From: Shinella pollutisoli
GTDB taxonomy: Bacteria; Pseudomonadota; Alphaproteobacteria; Rhizobiales; Rhizobiaceae
DNA length: 64,000 bases
Direction: 5' to 3'
Assembly: GCF_024609765.1 (NCBI RefSeq)
Contig: NZ_JANFDG010000010.1
Span: 62,001 to 126,000 of the forward strand
The notes beneath the pieces are model-generated. The model saw only the letters and a program-made list of their open reading frames with translations, was not told where the DNA came from and ran no database searches. How positions within the stretch are numbered: position 1 is the first letter of the stretch; each line of letters opens with the position of its first letter. Both the position numbers and the translations under genes were made by a program. Positions 37,125 to 46,613 of this stretch are shown piece after piece.

Positions 37125-37242
37125 CCCCCCTCTGCCCTGCCGGGCATCTCCCCCGCAAGGGGGAAGATCGAATCGTGGCACGGCCTTCCCGCTTGCCGAT
37201 CTCCCCCCTTGCGGGGGAGATGCCCGGCAGGGCAGAGGGGGG
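37125..37242. repeat. Large inverted repeat (46-bp arms) at the mltB 5' end
   Basis: The left arm 37125-37170 and the right arm 37197-37242 are reverse complements with one mismatch in 46, separated by 26 bp. Each arm also contains a smaller C5/G5 palindrome. The sequence type (CCTCTGCCCTGCCGGGCATC arms) is familiar as a dispersed Rhizobiales repeat. The right arm ends 7 bp before the mltB ATG at 37250, and the whole element is read in frame from an upstream ATG at 37100. Confidence 0.9.
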
Positions 37243-37249
37243 TATTCTT

Positions 37250-38482
37250 ATGCGCACCCTCGCCGTCATCGCTATTCTCCTTTTCGCAGCCTTCCCCGCC
37301 CACGCCGCCTCCAAGGCCGAAGTTGAAAAGCTGTTCCGCACCTGGATCAGCAACGACCTCTGGCCCGCCGCCCAGAAAACCGGCGTCACGGAAAGAACCT
37401 TCCGCGCCGCCATGGACGGCGTGCGGCTCAACTGGGACCTGCCCGACCTCGTGCCGCCCGGCTCCCGGCCGAAGGCGGAGCAGGCGCAGAGCCAGGCCGA
37501 GTTCTCCTCGCCCGGCGCCTATTTCTCCGAGAAGCGCCTGCAGGGCCTCGCCGCGACCGGTCGCACGCTCGCGAAGAAGCATGCGAAGACGCTCGCCCGC
37601 ATCGAGCAGAGATACGGCGTGCCGGGATCTATCGTCGTCGCCGTCTGGGGCCGCGAGTCCGGCTTCGGCAGCGCGAAGATCCCCTATTCGGCCGTGGAGG
37701 TGCTGGCCACCAAGGCCTTCATGTCGACGCGCAAGGACATGTTCAGGAAGGAGCTGATCGCCGCGCTGCACATCGTCGACGGCGGCGACCGCACGGCGGC
37801 GCAGCTGAAGGGATCCTGGGCGGGCGCGCTCGGCCAGCCGCAGTTCATGCCGACGAGCTTCCTGCAATATGCCGTCGATTTCGACGGCGACGGCGTGCGC
37901 GATATCTGGAGCTCCGTCCCCGACAGCCTCGCCTCGATCGCCAACTACCTCGCGAAGAAGGGCTGGCAGGCCGGCCGCGCCTGGGGCTACGAGGTGACGA
38001 TCCCGGCCGGCGTCTCCTGCGCGCAGGAAGGGCCGGACCTCGCCAAGCCGATCTCCGCCTGGGCCGCCTCCGGCATTGCCCGTGTCTCGAAAAAGCCCTT
38101 TCCGAAGGGCGAGGCGGATGCGTCGGGCATGATGCTGGTGCCGGCGGGCCGGCACGGGCCGGAATTCATCGTCACGCCGAACTTCTACGTGCTCAAGGAA
38201 TACAACAATTCCGACCTCTACGCCCTCTTCATCGGCAATCTCGCCGACCGCATCGCCTACGGCAGCGGCGCGTTCCAGGGCGCCTGGGGCGACGTCGGCA
38301 AGATGCTGCGCTCGGACGTGCTCGCCATGCAGAAGGCGCTCGTCGCCAAGGGCTACGACGTCGGCAAGGTCGACGGCCTGCCGGGCTTCAAGACGCGCCG
38401 CTCGCTCGGCGACTGGCAGGGCAAGGCGGGCCTTGCCGCCACCTGCTATCCCGACGCCTCGCTGAAGGCGAAGCTGCGCTGA
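37250..38482 (+). CDS. Lytic murein transglycosylase (MltB family)
   Basis: 410 residues from the ATG at 37250, with signal peptide LAVIAILLFAAFPAHA. The transglycosylase domain has VAVWGRESGFG (catalytic Glu near 130) and SWAGALGQPQFMPTSFLQYA, and the C-terminus (MQKALVAKGYDVGKVDGLPG) is a peptidoglycan-binding domain. An in-frame ATG at 37100 with a much better GGAGGAG site would add 50 residues encoded mostly by the palindromic element, burying the signal peptide. Which start is used is open. It cleaves peptidoglycan with 1,6-anhydro formation. Confidence 0.92.
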   Translation: MRTLAVIAILLFAAFPAHAASKAEVEKLFRTWISNDLWPAAQKTGVTERTFRAAMDGVRLNWDLPDLVPPGSRPKAEQAQSQAEFSSPGAYFSEKRLQGLAATGRTLAKKHAKTLARIEQRYGVPGSIVVAVWGRESGFGSAKIPYSAVEVLATKAFMSTRKDMFRKELIAALHIVDGGDRTAAQLKGSWAGALGQPQFMPTSFLQYAVDFDGDGVRDIWSSVPDSLASIANYLAKKGWQAGRAWGYEVTIPAGVSCAQEGPDLAKPISAWAASGIARVSKKPFPKGEADASGMMLVPAGRHGPEFIVTPNFYVLKEYNNSDLYALFIGNLADRIAYGSGAFQGAWGDVGKMLRSDVLAMQKALVAKGYDVGKVDGLPGFKTRRSLGDWQGKAGLAATCYPDASLKAKLR

Positions 38483-38485
38483 AGC

Positions 38486-40114
38486 TCACGGCACCTCGAT
38501 CGAGCGCTTGTAGCGCTCGAAGTCGTGGGGCACGATGGTCTGCCGCTCGATCATGCGGTGGACGCGAGGGCCGTCCGCGCCGCGGTGCAGCTGGCGCAGC
38601 TTCTCGCCGTTCTCCGCGTCCGCCTGCGTGCGGCGCTGGTTGTGGCGGACATATTCCACCCAGGTCGGCACGTGGTAGGTCTCGGTCCAGACGATCGGGT
38701 TCTCCAGGTCGCGCATCAGCGCCCATTGGCCGGCGCCGTCGCGGATGCGGATGCGCCGCCGCTCGGTCATCGCCTCCAGGAAGTCGGGGATGTCCGCTTC
38801 GGCGATCTCGTAGTCGATCAGGATGACGATCGGGCCGCTGCGGGGCTTGAGGTCCAGCGGCAGCTCCGGCTCGCTGAAGCGGTTGAGGGGGGCGAGGTCG
38901 AGGCTGTCGAGCCCCGGCAGCGCGAAGCGCAGCCCGATCGCGGCACCCGCGACCATCACGACGGCGGAGGCGATGAGCGCCGTTTCCGCGCCGTGCGCTT
39001 CGGCGGTCGTGCCCCAGAGCCAGCTTCCCGCGGCGATGCCGCCGAAGACGGCCGTCTGGTAGAGCGACAGCGTGCGGGCCACCACCCAGCGCGGCGTCGA
39101 GAGCTGCACCGTCGTGTTGAAGAGCGAGAGCGCCATTACCCAGGAGGCGCCGCAGACGGTGAGCACGAGGCCGGTCACGAGCGCCGAGGAACTGACGGCC
39201 GCGACGACCGCGCTCGCCGCGAAGCTCGCGAAGGCGAGCCGGGTGATCGTCTCGCTCGAGAGCTGATCGCGCAGCCACCCGCTGGTGAGCGCGCCGGCGA
39301 CGGCGCCGAGGCCGAAACAGCCGAGCAGCATGCCGAAGGTGAACGGCCCGCCGGCGACGAGGTCGCGGGCGATCAGCGGCAGCAGCGACAGGATCGAGCT
39401 GGTGGAAAGCCCGAAGGCGAAGGCGCGCAGCAGCACCTTGCCGATGTTCGGCGACATCGTGACGTAGCGCAGGCCCGCCGAGATCGCCCGGCCGAAATCC
39501 TCGCGCGGCAGCGTGTTGGCCTCCGTCTGCGGCTTCCAGCGGAAGAGCGCGAAGAGGAGGGCGAAGTAGCTCAGCGCATTGACCGCGAAGGCCGCCGCCG
39601 CCCCTGCCGCCGCGACGATCGCCCCGCCGATCGCCGGGCCGACGCTGCGGGTGATGTTGAAGCCCATGCTGTTGAGCGAGACGGCGGCGGGCAGGTCGGC
39701 GCGCGGCACGAGGTCGCCGACGGAGGCCTGCCAGGCGGGATTGTTGAGCGCGGTGCCGCAGCCGATCAGGAAGGTGAAGGCGAGCAGCAGCCAGGGGGTG
39801 ACGAGCCCCTGCCAGGCGAACAGGGTGAGCGCCACGGAGACGGCGAACATGAAACACTGCGCCGTCAGCATCAGCCGGCGGCGGTCGAAATTGTCGGCGA
39901 GCGCGCCGGCCGCCACCGAAAACAGCATGATCGGCAGCGAGGTCGAGGCCTGCACCAGCGCCACCATGTTGGCCGAGGTGGAGATCGACGCCATCATCCA
40001 GGCCGCCCCCACCCCCTGGATCAGGCCGCCGAAATTGGAAACGAGGCTCGCCAGCCAGATCTGGCGGAAGGTTTCGTTTCTCAGGGGAGCGAGGGTGGAG
40101 GTCCGGTCCGGCAC
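38486..40114 (-). CDS. MFS exporter with soluble C-terminal domain
   Basis: 542 residues from the GTG at 40114 (GGGAAA upstream); the frame stays open to 40312 but would run over the rimP leader. About 12 membrane helices of the MFS_3/EntS-like type (LRNETFRQIWLASLVSNFGG at the start, GALADNFDRRRLM between helices 2 and 3). About 125 cytoplasmic residues follow (from about 418), containing VILIDYEIAEADIPDFLEAM and YHVPTWVEYVRHNQR, which looks like a dimeric ferredoxin-like (monooxygenase-type) domain. Substrate unknown. Tail-to-tail with mltB. Confidence 0.85.
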   Translation of the reverse strand: MPDRTSTLAPLRNETFRQIWLASLVSNFGGLIQGVGAAWMMASISTSANMVALVQASTSLPIMLFSVAAGALADNFDRRRLMLTAQCFMFAVSVALTLFAWQGLVTPWLLLAFTFLIGCGTALNNPAWQASVGDLVPRADLPAAVSLNSMGFNITRSVGPAIGGAIVAAAGAAAAFAVNALSYFALLFALFRWKPQTEANTLPREDFGRAISAGLRYVTMSPNIGKVLLRAFAFGLSTSSILSLLPLIARDLVAGGPFTFGMLLGCFGLGAVAGALTSGWLRDQLSSETITRLAFASFAASAVVAAVSSSALVTGLVLTVCGASWVMALSLFNTTVQLSTPRWVVARTLSLYQTAVFGGIAAGSWLWGTTAEAHGAETALIASAVVMVAGAAIGLRFALPGLDSLDLAPLNRFSEPELPLDLKPRSGPIVILIDYEIAEADIPDFLEAMTERRRIRIRDGAGQWALMRDLENPIVWTETYHVPTWVEYVRHNQRRTQADAENGEKLRQLHRGADGPRVHRMIERQTIVPHDFERYKRSIEVP

Positions 40115-40205
40115 GTGGTTTCCCGTAATTGCGGGTGGAGATTCAAGGGGTAATGTAGCCTCTGCCGCTGCGCCGGCAAGCGCCGCGGCCGCGTAATTCC
40201 CGACC

Positions 40206-40234
40206 TTGCATTCGCCGGCGGATGGGGCTATATG
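40206..40234 (+). promoter_or_regulatory. Sigma-70-type promoter of the rimP-nusA operon
   Basis: TTGCAT at 40206-40211, a 17-bp spacer and TATATG at 40229-40234. It shares the -35 and flanking TTGCATTCG with the ffs promoter at 33399. The predicted start is near 40241, about 20 bases before the leader hairpin. Confidence 0.6.
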
Positions 40235-40260
40235 GGGCTCAAATTCTTGATCGTCAGATG

Positions 40261-40310
40261 AAGAGTGGGCCCGCAAGGACCCGCTCTTTTTTATTGGTCC
40301 GATCGAGCGC
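40261..40310 (+). promoter_or_regulatory. Attenuator-like leader of rimP
   Basis: GAGTGGG (40263-40269) pairs with CCCGCTC (40280-40286) and is followed by six T's (40287-40292): an intrinsic terminator between the promoter and rimP. Downstream GGTCC (40297-40301) can pair with GGACC (40277-40281), and GAGCG (40305-40309) with CGCTC (40282-40286). Either would break the terminator, so a switch is possible. Confidence 0.55.
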
Positions 40311-40340
40311 ATGATGGAAGATCACTTCGGGAGGCCCGCC

Positions 40341-40949
40341 GTGCCTGACACGCCTGAGACAGAACGCGCCGGCAGCGAGCCGCGGCTGATCGTCGAGACC
40401 GGCCTCGACCGCCGCGTCGCCGAGATCATCGAGCCGACGATCGAGCAGATCGGCTACCGGCTGGTGCGCGTGCGGCTGTCGGCGCAGAACGGTGCGACGC
40501 TGCAGATCATGTGCGAGCGGCCGGACGGCACCATGACGGTCGAGGACTGCGAGACGGTCTCGATGGCGGTCTCGCCGGTGCTCGACGTTGAGGACCCGAT
40601 CGACAAGGCGTATCATCTGGAAGTGTCGTCGCCCGGCATCGACCGGCCGATGGTGCGCAAGTCGGATTTCTCGCGCTGGCTCGGCCACCTGGTGAAGGTC
40701 GAGACGTCGGTGCTGGTCGACGGGCGCAAGCGCTTCCGCGGCAAGATCGCGGCCGCCGCCGACGAGGGCTTCACCGTCGAGCGGGACCAGCCCGCCTATG
40801 GCGAGGAGCCGGTGGTCGTCATCCCGTTTGCGGCCCTTGCGGAAGCCAAGCTGATCCTGACGGACGACCTGATCCGCGATGCGCTGACCGCCGACAAGAA
40901 GGCGAAGGCCGCCCAGGCCGCCAACCAGAACGGCGCAGGCGACGAATAG
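40341..40949 (+). CDS. rimP: Ribosome maturation factor RimP
   Basis: 202 residues from the GTG at 40341, chosen because GGGAGG lies 7 bp upstream; ATG codons at 40311 and 40314 in the same frame have no ribosome site. RimP helps assemble the 30S subunit. The N-terminal domain has [18 protein letters not shown] and the family core is [20 protein letters not shown] followed by [11 protein letters not shown]-terminal SH3-like domain and an Ala/Lys tail follow. It heads the rimP-nusA-ylxR-infB cluster. Confidence 0.93.
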   Translation: MPDTPETERAGSEPRLIVETGLDRRVAEIIEPTIEQIGYRLVRVRLSAQNGATLQIMCERPDGTMTVEDCETVSMAVSPVLDVEDPIDKAYHLEVSSPGIDRPMVRKSDFSRWLGHLVKVETSVLVDGRKRFRGKIAAAADEGFTVERDQPAYGEEPVVVIPFAALAEAKLILTDDLIRDALTADKKAKAAQAANQNGAGDE

Positions 40950-41068
40950 AATTGCGTGCGTACGTTCCGCTCCGAAGGGGCGGAGCGGAGAGGACGGAGA
41001 ACCGGAGCGGCAGGCCGCTCCCCGCGCCGGCGGCCTTGCCCCGGCCTTGACCATGGAGACTTCAGACA

Positions 41069-42670
41069 ATGGCAGTCAGCGCTAACCGGCTCGAACTTCT
41101 GCAGATCGCGGATGCCGTGGCCCGCGAAAAGGTGATCGACCGCGAGATCGTGCTCGCCGCGATGGCCGACGCCATCCAGAAGGCGGCCCGCTCGCGCTAC
41201 GGCACGGAATCGAACATCCGCGCCGACATCAATTCCAAGACCGGCGAGATCCGCCTCCAGCGCCTGCTGGAAGTGGTCGAGCACGCCGAGGACTACTCGA
41301 CGCAGATCCCGCTGGAGCTCGCCCGCGACCGCAACCCGGACGCCAAGATCGGCGACTTCATCGCCGATCCGCTGCCGCCGATGGACTTCGGCCGCATCGC
41401 CGCCCAGTCGGCCAAGCAGGTGATCGTGCAGAAGGTGCGCGAGGCCGAGCGCGATCGCCAGTTCGAGGAATACAAGGACCGCATCGGCGAGATCGTCAAC
41501 GGCACGGTCAAGCGCGTCGAATACGGCAACGTCATCGTCGACCTCGGCCGCGGCGAGGGCATCATCCGCCGCGACGAGATGATCCCGCGCGAGAACCTGC
41601 GCTACGGCGACCGCGTGCGCGCCTATGTCTACGACGTGCGCCGCGAGCAGCGCGGCCCGCAGATCTTCCTGTCGCGCACCCATCCGCAGTTCATGGTCAA
41701 GCTCTTCACCATGGAAGTGCCGGAAATCTACGACGGCATCATCCAGATCAAGTCGGTCGCCCGCGATCCCGGCTCGCGCGCCAAGATCGCGGTCATCTCG
41801 AACGACTCGTCCATCGACCCCGTCGGCGCCTGCGTCGGCATGCGCGGCAGCCGCGTCCAGGCGGTCGTCGGCGAGCTGCAGGGCGAGAAGATCGACATCA
41901 TCCCGTGGAGCCAGGACCCGGCCTCCTTCATCGTCAACGCGCTGCAGCCGGCGGAAGTCGCCAAGGTCGTCCTTGATGAAGATGCCGAGCGCATCGAGGT
42001 GGTGGTGCCGGACGAGCAGCTCTCGCTCGCCATCGGCCGCCGCGGCCAGAACGTCCGCCTCGCCTCGCAGCTCACCGGCTGGGACATCGACATCCTGACG
42101 GAAGCGGAAGAATCCGAGCGCCGCCAGAAGGAGTTCAACGAGCGCACGGCGCTGTTCATGGACGCGCTCGACGTCGACGAGATGGTCGGCCAGGTGCTCG
42201 CCTCGGAAGGCTTCGCCGCCGTCGAGGAGCTCGCCTATGTCGATCTCGACGAGATCTCCTCGATCGACGGCTTCGACGAGGACACGGCGCAGGAGATCCA
42301 GACCCGCGCCCGCGAATATCTCGACCGCATCGAGGCCGAGATGGACGCCAAGCGCAAGGAGCTCGGCGTCTCCGACGACCTGCGCCAGATCGACGGCATG
42401 ACGGGCCAGATGCTGGTCGCGCTCGGCGAGGACGGCATCAAGACGATGGAGGACTTCGCCGGCTGCGCCGTCGACGACCTCGTCGGCTGGACGGAGCGCA
42501 AGGACGGCGAGACGAAGAAGTTCGAGGGCCTGTTCTCGAAGCTCGAGGTCTCGCGCGCCGAGGCCGAGGCGATGATCGTGCAGGCGCGCCTTGCCGCCGG
42601 CTGGATCACCGAGGAGGACCTCGCCCAGGAGGCGGATGAGGCCGTCGAAGGCTCCGAGCAGGACGCCTGA
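41069..42670 (+). CDS. nusA: Transcription termination/antitermination factor NusA
   Basis: 533 residues: N-terminal RNA-polymerase-binding domain (1-125), S1 domain ([20 protein letters not shown], about 138-157), two KH domains ([18 protein letters not shown] near 250 and [20 protein letters not shown] near 315), and C-terminal acidic helix-hairpin-helix repeats (from about 365). It controls pausing, termination and antitermination and may itself act on the leader upstream of rimP. 119 bp separate it from rimP. Confidence 0.96.
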   Translation: MAVSANRLELLQIADAVAREKVIDREIVLAAMADAIQKAARSRYGTESNIRADINSKTGEIRLQRLLEVVEHAEDYSTQIPLELARDRNPDAKIGDFIADPLPPMDFGRIAAQSAKQVIVQKVREAERDRQFEEYKDRIGEIVNGTVKRVEYGNVIVDLGRGEGIIRRDEMIPRENLRYGDRVRAYVYDVRREQRGPQIFLSRTHPQFMVKLFTMEVPEIYDGIIQIKSVARDPGSRAKIAVISNDSSIDPVGACVGMRGSRVQAVVGELQGEKIDIIPWSQDPASFIVNALQPAEVAKVVLDEDAERIEVVVPDEQLSLAIGRRGQNVRLASQLTGWDIDILTEAEESERRQKEFNERTALFMDALDVDEMVGQVLASEGFAAVEELAYVDLDEISSIDGFDEDTAQEIQTRAREYLDRIEAEMDAKRKELGVSDDLRQIDGMTGQMLVALGEDGIKTMEDFAGCAVDDLVGWTERKDGETKKFEGLFSKLEVSRAEAEAMIVQARLAAGWITEEDLAQEADEAVEGSEQDA

Positions 42671-42683
42671 CCGGGCGCCGGCC

Positions 42684-43337
42684 ATGGCCAGGAAGGACGA
42701 CGGCGTGAACGACCGCATGTGCATCGTGACGCGCGAGAGCGGCGATGCGGACGACCTGATCCGCTTCGTCGCCGGTCCCGACGGCACCGTCGTGGCGGAC
42801 CTGAAGCGCACGCTCCCCGGACGCGGATGCTGGGTGAAGGCCGACCGCGCCACCGTCGACAAGGCGGTGGCGAAGAAGCTTTTCGCCCGCGCGCTGAAGG
42901 CGGGCGTGACGGCGCGGCCCGATCTCGGCGCCGAGGTCGAGCGGCTGATAGCCCTCCATCTCGCCGGCATGGTGAACATGGCGCGCAAGGCAGGCCAGTT
43001 CGTCACCGGGGCGTCGAAGGTCGACCAGGCGGTGCGCGGTCTTGCCGCGCTCGCCGTCTTCCATGCCACGGATGCGGCGGACGACGGGGTCAGAAAGATC
43101 GACCAGGCGCGCAAGGCTGCGAGCTTCGCGCGCGAGGACGGAATGGAAATACCCTCCTTTCGCCTCTTCTCGGAAGGCGAATGGGAGACGCTTTTGGGCC
43201 AGAATGCTTTTATCCATGCCGCGGCGCTTGCAGGGCAGGCGGGTGAGGGTGTAGTGAAGCGCGCAATCATGCTCGAAAAATACCGGGGCGAAAGCCGGGT
43301 AGGGGCACATGGCGGCGCTGGCCTGCCGAACCAATGA
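42684..43337 (+). CDS. YlxR-L7Ae fusion RNA-binding protein
   Basis: 217 residues from the ATG at 42684; a GTG at 42705 with AGGAAGGA upstream is an equally good start. The N-terminal half is YlxR-like (RMCIVTRES, LIRFVAGPDG, LPGRGCWVKAD, LFARALK). The C-terminal half (MVNMARKAGQFVTGASKVDQ) is an L7Ae/L30e-type RNA-binding fold. The protein is conserved between nusA and infB in alphaproteobacteria and presumably acts in RNA or ribosome metabolism; its precise role is unknown. Confidence 0.88.
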   Translation: MARKDDGVNDRMCIVTRESGDADDLIRFVAGPDGTVVADLKRTLPGRGCWVKADRATVDKAVAKKLFARALKAGVTARPDLGAEVERLIALHLAGMVNMARKAGQFVTGASKVDQAVRGLAALAVFHATDAADDGVRKIDQARKAASFAREDGMEIPSFRLFSEGEWETLLGQNAFIHAAALAGQAGEGVVKRAIMLEKYRGESRVGAHGGAGLPNQ

Positions 43338-43438
43338 CGCGGTCACCGGCCGGGCGCCGGACGACAGCGCATTGGACGAACACAATTGAACGACGGGGTC
43401 TGACGCGTTTCCGGCCCTGATCTTAGGAACGGAACGGA

Positions 43439-46060
43439 ATGACCGACAACAAAGACGACAAGACGATCAGCGTAGGGGGTAAGAAGACCCTGACCCTGAA
43501 GCCCTCCGGGGTCCAGCAGGGCATGGTGCGCCAGGACATGGGTCGTGGCCGCACGAAGGCTGTCGTGGTCGAGACGCGCAAGCGCCGCATCAATCGTCCC
43601 GAGGACGATCGTCCGGCCTCCGCACCGGTCACGCCGGTCCAGCGCGCGCCCGAACCGCAGCAGAGCCGTCCGGCGCCGCAGCCGCAGCCCGAGCAGGCCC
43701 GTCCGCGCGTCGGCGTCGTCCTCAACCAGCTTTCGCCGGACGAGATCGAGGCGCGCCGCCGCGCGCTCGCCGAGGCGCAGATCCGCGACGCCGCCGAGGC
43801 CAAGCAGCGCGCCGAGGACGAGGCGCGCCGCAAGGTCGAGGAGGAAGCCCGCCGCAAGGCCGAGGAAGAGGAACGCCTGCGCCGCGAGAAGGAAGAGGCC
43901 GAGCGCCGCGTGAGCGAGGCCGCTGAGCCGGCCGCCGAAACCGCGGCCGAGGTATCGGTCGCGCGTCCGGCGGAGGCCCGTCCGCAGCCGGCCCGTCCGG
44001 GGACGGCGCCCGCCCCCGCCGCAGCGACGACCGTCGCCCCGCGCGGCCGCCGCGAGGAGGACGAGGACGAAGAGCGTCGCCGTCCCGGTGCCGCCGCCCC
44101 GCGCGGCAAGGTCACCCGTCCGGAGCCCGCCAAGGTGCCGGCCCGCCCGAAGGGCGACGACGGCCGCCGCCAGGGCAAGCTGACGCTGACGACTGCCGCC
44201 ACCGACGAGGACGGCGCCACGCGCGGCCGTTCGCTGTCGGCCATGCGCCGCCGCCAGGAGAAGTTCAAGCGCTCCATGATGCAGGAGACCCGCGAGAAGA
44301 TCTCGCGCGAGGTCGTGCTGCCGGAGACCATCACCATCCAGGAACTGTCGCAGCGCATGTCCGAGCGCGCCGTCGATGTCATCAAGTTCCTGATGAAGGA
44401 AGGCCAGATGATGAAGCCGGGCGACCTGATCGACGCCGACCTCGCCGAGCTCATCGCCGGCGAATTCGGCCACACGGTCAAGCGCGTCTCGGAGTCCGAC
44501 GTCGAGGAAGGCATCTTCAACGTCGCCGACGACGAGGCCGACCTGGAGTCGCGTCCGCCGATCGTCACCATCATGGGCCACGTCGACCACGGCAAGACCT
44601 CGCTGCTCGACGCCATCCGCCACGCCAACGTGGTGGCGGGCGAAGCCGGCGGCATCACCCAGCACATCGGCGCCTACCAGGTCGAGCAGAACGGTCACAA
44701 GATCACCTTCATCGACACGCCCGGCCACGCCGCCTTCACGGCGATGCGCGCCCGCGGCGCGCAGGCGACGGACATCGCGATCCTCGTGGTCGCCGCCGAC
44801 GACAGCGTGATGCCGCAGACGATCGAGTCCATCAACCACGCCAAGGCGGCGGGTGTCCCGATCATCGTGGCGATCAACAAGATCGACAAGCCGACCGCCA
44901 ACCCGCAGAAGGTCCGCACCGAGCTCCTCCAGCACGAGGTCTTCGTCGAATCCATGGGCGGCGAGACGCTGGACGTGGAGGTCTCGGCCAAGAACGGCAC
45001 GAACCTCGACAAGCTCCTGGAAGCCATCCTGCTGCAGGCCGAGATCCTCGACCTCAAGGCGAATCCGAACCGGACCGCCGAGGGTGTCGTCGTCGAGGCC
45101 CAGCTCGACCGCGGCCGCGGCGCCGTCGCCACCGTCCTGGTGCAGACCGGCACGCTGAAGCCCGGCCAGATCATCGTCGCCGGCGACCAGTGGGGCCGCG
45201 TGCGCGCGCTCGTCAACGACAAGGGCGACCACGTCAAGGAAGCCGGCCCGTCGATGCCGGTCGAGGTGCTCGGTCTTTCCGGCACGCCGGCCGCCGGCGA
45301 CAAGTTCGCGGTGGTCGAGAACGAGAGCCGCGCCCGCGAGATCTCCGAATACCGCCAGCGCCTCGCCCGCGAGAAGCAGGTGGCGCGCCAGGCCGGTTCG
45401 CGCGGCTCGCTCGAGCAGATGATGAACCAGCTCCAGTCCTCCGGCATGAAGGAGTTCCCGCTCCTCGTGAAGGGCGACGTGCAGGGTTCGATCGAGGCGA
45501 TCTCCGGCGCCCTGGAAAAGCTCGGCACCGACGAGGTGCGCGTGCGCATCGTCCATTCGGGCGCGGGCGCCATCACGGAATCGGACATCTCGCTCGCCGA
45601 GGCCTCCAACGCCGCGATCATCGGCTTCAACGTCCGCGCCAACGCGCAGGCCCGCTCGGCCGCCGAGCGCGCCGGCATCGAGATCCGCTACTACAACATC
45701 ATCTACGACCTGGTGGATGACGTGAAGGCGGCGATGTCCGGCCTGCTCTCGCCGGAACGGCGCGAGACCTTCCTCGGCAATGCCGAGATCCTGGAGGTGT
45801 TCAACATCACCAAGGTCGGCAAGGTCGCGGGTTGCCGCGTCACGGAAGGCAAGGTCGAGCGCGGCGCTGGCGTCCGCCTCATTCGCGACAACGTCGTCAT
45901 CCACGAAGGCAAGCTCAAGACGCTCAAGCGCTTCAAGGACGAGGTCTCGGAAGTGCCGGTCGGCCAGGAATGCGGCATGGCCTTCGAGAACTACGAGGAC
46001 ATCCGCGCCGGCGACATCATCGAATGCTTCCGCGTGGAGCATGTGACGCGTACGCTGTAA
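43439..46060 (+). CDS. infB: Translation initiation factor IF-2
   Basis: An 873-residue GTPase that places initiator tRNA on the 30S subunit. The N-terminal ~270 residues are a highly charged Arg/Glu/Ala/Pro-rich region with coiled-coil stretches. The G domain has [15 protein letters not shown] (about 379-393), DTPGHAAF (about 423-430) and NKIDKP (about 479-484). Domains II-IV follow, ending at VEHVTRTL. A strong terminator follows directly. Confidence 0.97.
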   Translation: MTDNKDDKTISVGGKKTLTLKPSGVQQGMVRQDMGRGRTKAVVVETRKRRINRPEDDRPASAPVTPVQRAPEPQQSRPAPQPQPEQARPRVGVVLNQLSPDEIEARRRALAEAQIRDAAEAKQRAEDEARRKVEEEARRKAEEEERLRREKEEAERRVSEAAEPAAETAAEVSVARPAEARPQPARPGTAPAPAAATTVAPRGRREEDEDEERRRPGAAAPRGKVTRPEPAKVPARPKGDDGRRQGKLTLTTAATDEDGATRGRSLSAMRRRQEKFKRSMMQETREKISREVVLPETITIQELSQRMSERAVDVIKFLMKEGQMMKPGDLIDADLAELIAGEFGHTVKRVSESDVEEGIFNVADDEADLESRPPIVTIMGHVDHGKTSLLDAIRHANVVAGEAGGITQHIGAYQVEQNGHKITFIDTPGHAAFTAMRARGAQATDIAILVVAADDSVMPQTIESINHAKAAGVPIIVAINKIDKPTANPQKVRTELLQHEVFVESMGGETLDVEVSAKNGTNLDKLLEAILLQAEILDLKANPNRTAEGVVVEAQLDRGRGAVATVLVQTGTLKPGQIIVAGDQWGRVRALVNDKGDHVKEAGPSMPVEVLGLSGTPAAGDKFAVVENESRAREISEYRQRLAREKQVARQAGSRGSLEQMMNQLQSSGMKEFPLLVKGDVQGSIEAISGALEKLGTDEVRVRIVHSGAGAITESDISLAEASNAAIIGFNVRANAQARSAAERAGIEIRYYNIIYDLVDDVKAAMSGLLSPERRETFLGNAEILEVFNITKVGKVAGCRVTEGKVERGAGVRLIRDNVVIHEGKLKTLKRFKDEVSEVPVGQECGMAFENYEDIRAGDIIECFRVEHVTRTL

Positions 46061-46080
46061 GCGTCCGGTGATACCCTGAT

Positions 46081-46117
46081 CGCGCGAGCGCCGGACCCAT
46101 TCGGCGCTCGCGTTTTT
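46081..46117 (+). terminator. Rho-independent terminator after infB
   Basis: CGCGAGCGCCG (46081-46091) pairs perfectly with CGGCGCTCGCG (46100-46110), an 11-bp stem with an 8-base loop, followed by seven T's. It separates infB from rbfA-truB. Confidence 0.9.
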
Positions 46118-46120
46118 TTC

Positions 46121-46173
46121 AGAGCAATTCCAGAAAAAGTGCGCAGCGGTTTTGCGTTCGGAATTGCGGAAAA
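46121..46173. repeat. Dispersed palindromic intergenic repeat, copy C
   Basis: GCAATTCC (from about 46122) and GGAATTGC (about 46160) are an 8-bp inverted pair around AAAGTGCGCAGCGGTTTTGCG. This is the best preserved of the three copies in the window. It lies between the infB terminator and the rbfA ribosome site. Confidence 0.75.
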
Positions 46174-46193
46174 CGGTCTAGAAGGTGACGACC

Positions 46194-46601
46194 ATGAGCA
46201 GAGCCACATCCTCCGCACCCTCGCAACGCATGCTGCGCGTGGGCGAGCAGGTGCGCGCGGCGATCACCCAGGTCCTGCAGCGCGGCGAGGTGCGCGATCC
46301 GCTGATCGAGAAGACGGTGATCGCCATTTCCGAGGTGCGCATGTCGCCGGACCTGCGCCACGCCACCGCCTTCGTGACGCCGCTCGGCGTCGCCGACCAC
46401 GAGAGCGTGATCGAGGCGCTGAACCGCCATGCGAAATATATCCGCGGCCGCCTCGGCCCGCAGCTTCGCCAGATGAAATACATGCCCGACGTCCGCTTCC
46501 GCGACGACACGAGCTTCGACAACTACAAGAAGATCGACGAGCTCCTGCGCTCGCCCGACGTGGCGCGCGATCTCCACGCCGAAGACGGCGACGAGCAATA
46601 G
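46194..46601 (+). CDS. rbfA: Ribosome-binding factor A
   Basis: 135 residues from the ATG at 46194, with GAAGG 8 bp upstream; a GTG at 46185 is less likely. The single KH-like domain has [18 protein letters not shown] at the N-terminus, [20 protein letters not shown] in the middle and [15 protein letters not shown] at the end. It is a late 16S/30S maturation factor. It starts a separate short unit with truB after the infB terminator. Confidence 0.95.
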   Translation: MSRATSSAPSQRMLRVGEQVRAAITQVLQRGEVRDPLIEKTVIAISEVRMSPDLRHATAFVTPLGVADHESVIEALNRHAKYIRGRLGPQLRQMKYMPDVRFRDDTSFDNYKKIDELLRSPDVARDLHAEDGDEQ

Positions 46602-46613
46602 ACCAGGTAATCC

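Noticed and set aside
43343-46042. An 899-codon minus-strand open frame opposite infB
   Set aside because: Leu/Asp/Val/His-rich shadow of IF-2; no independent evidence.
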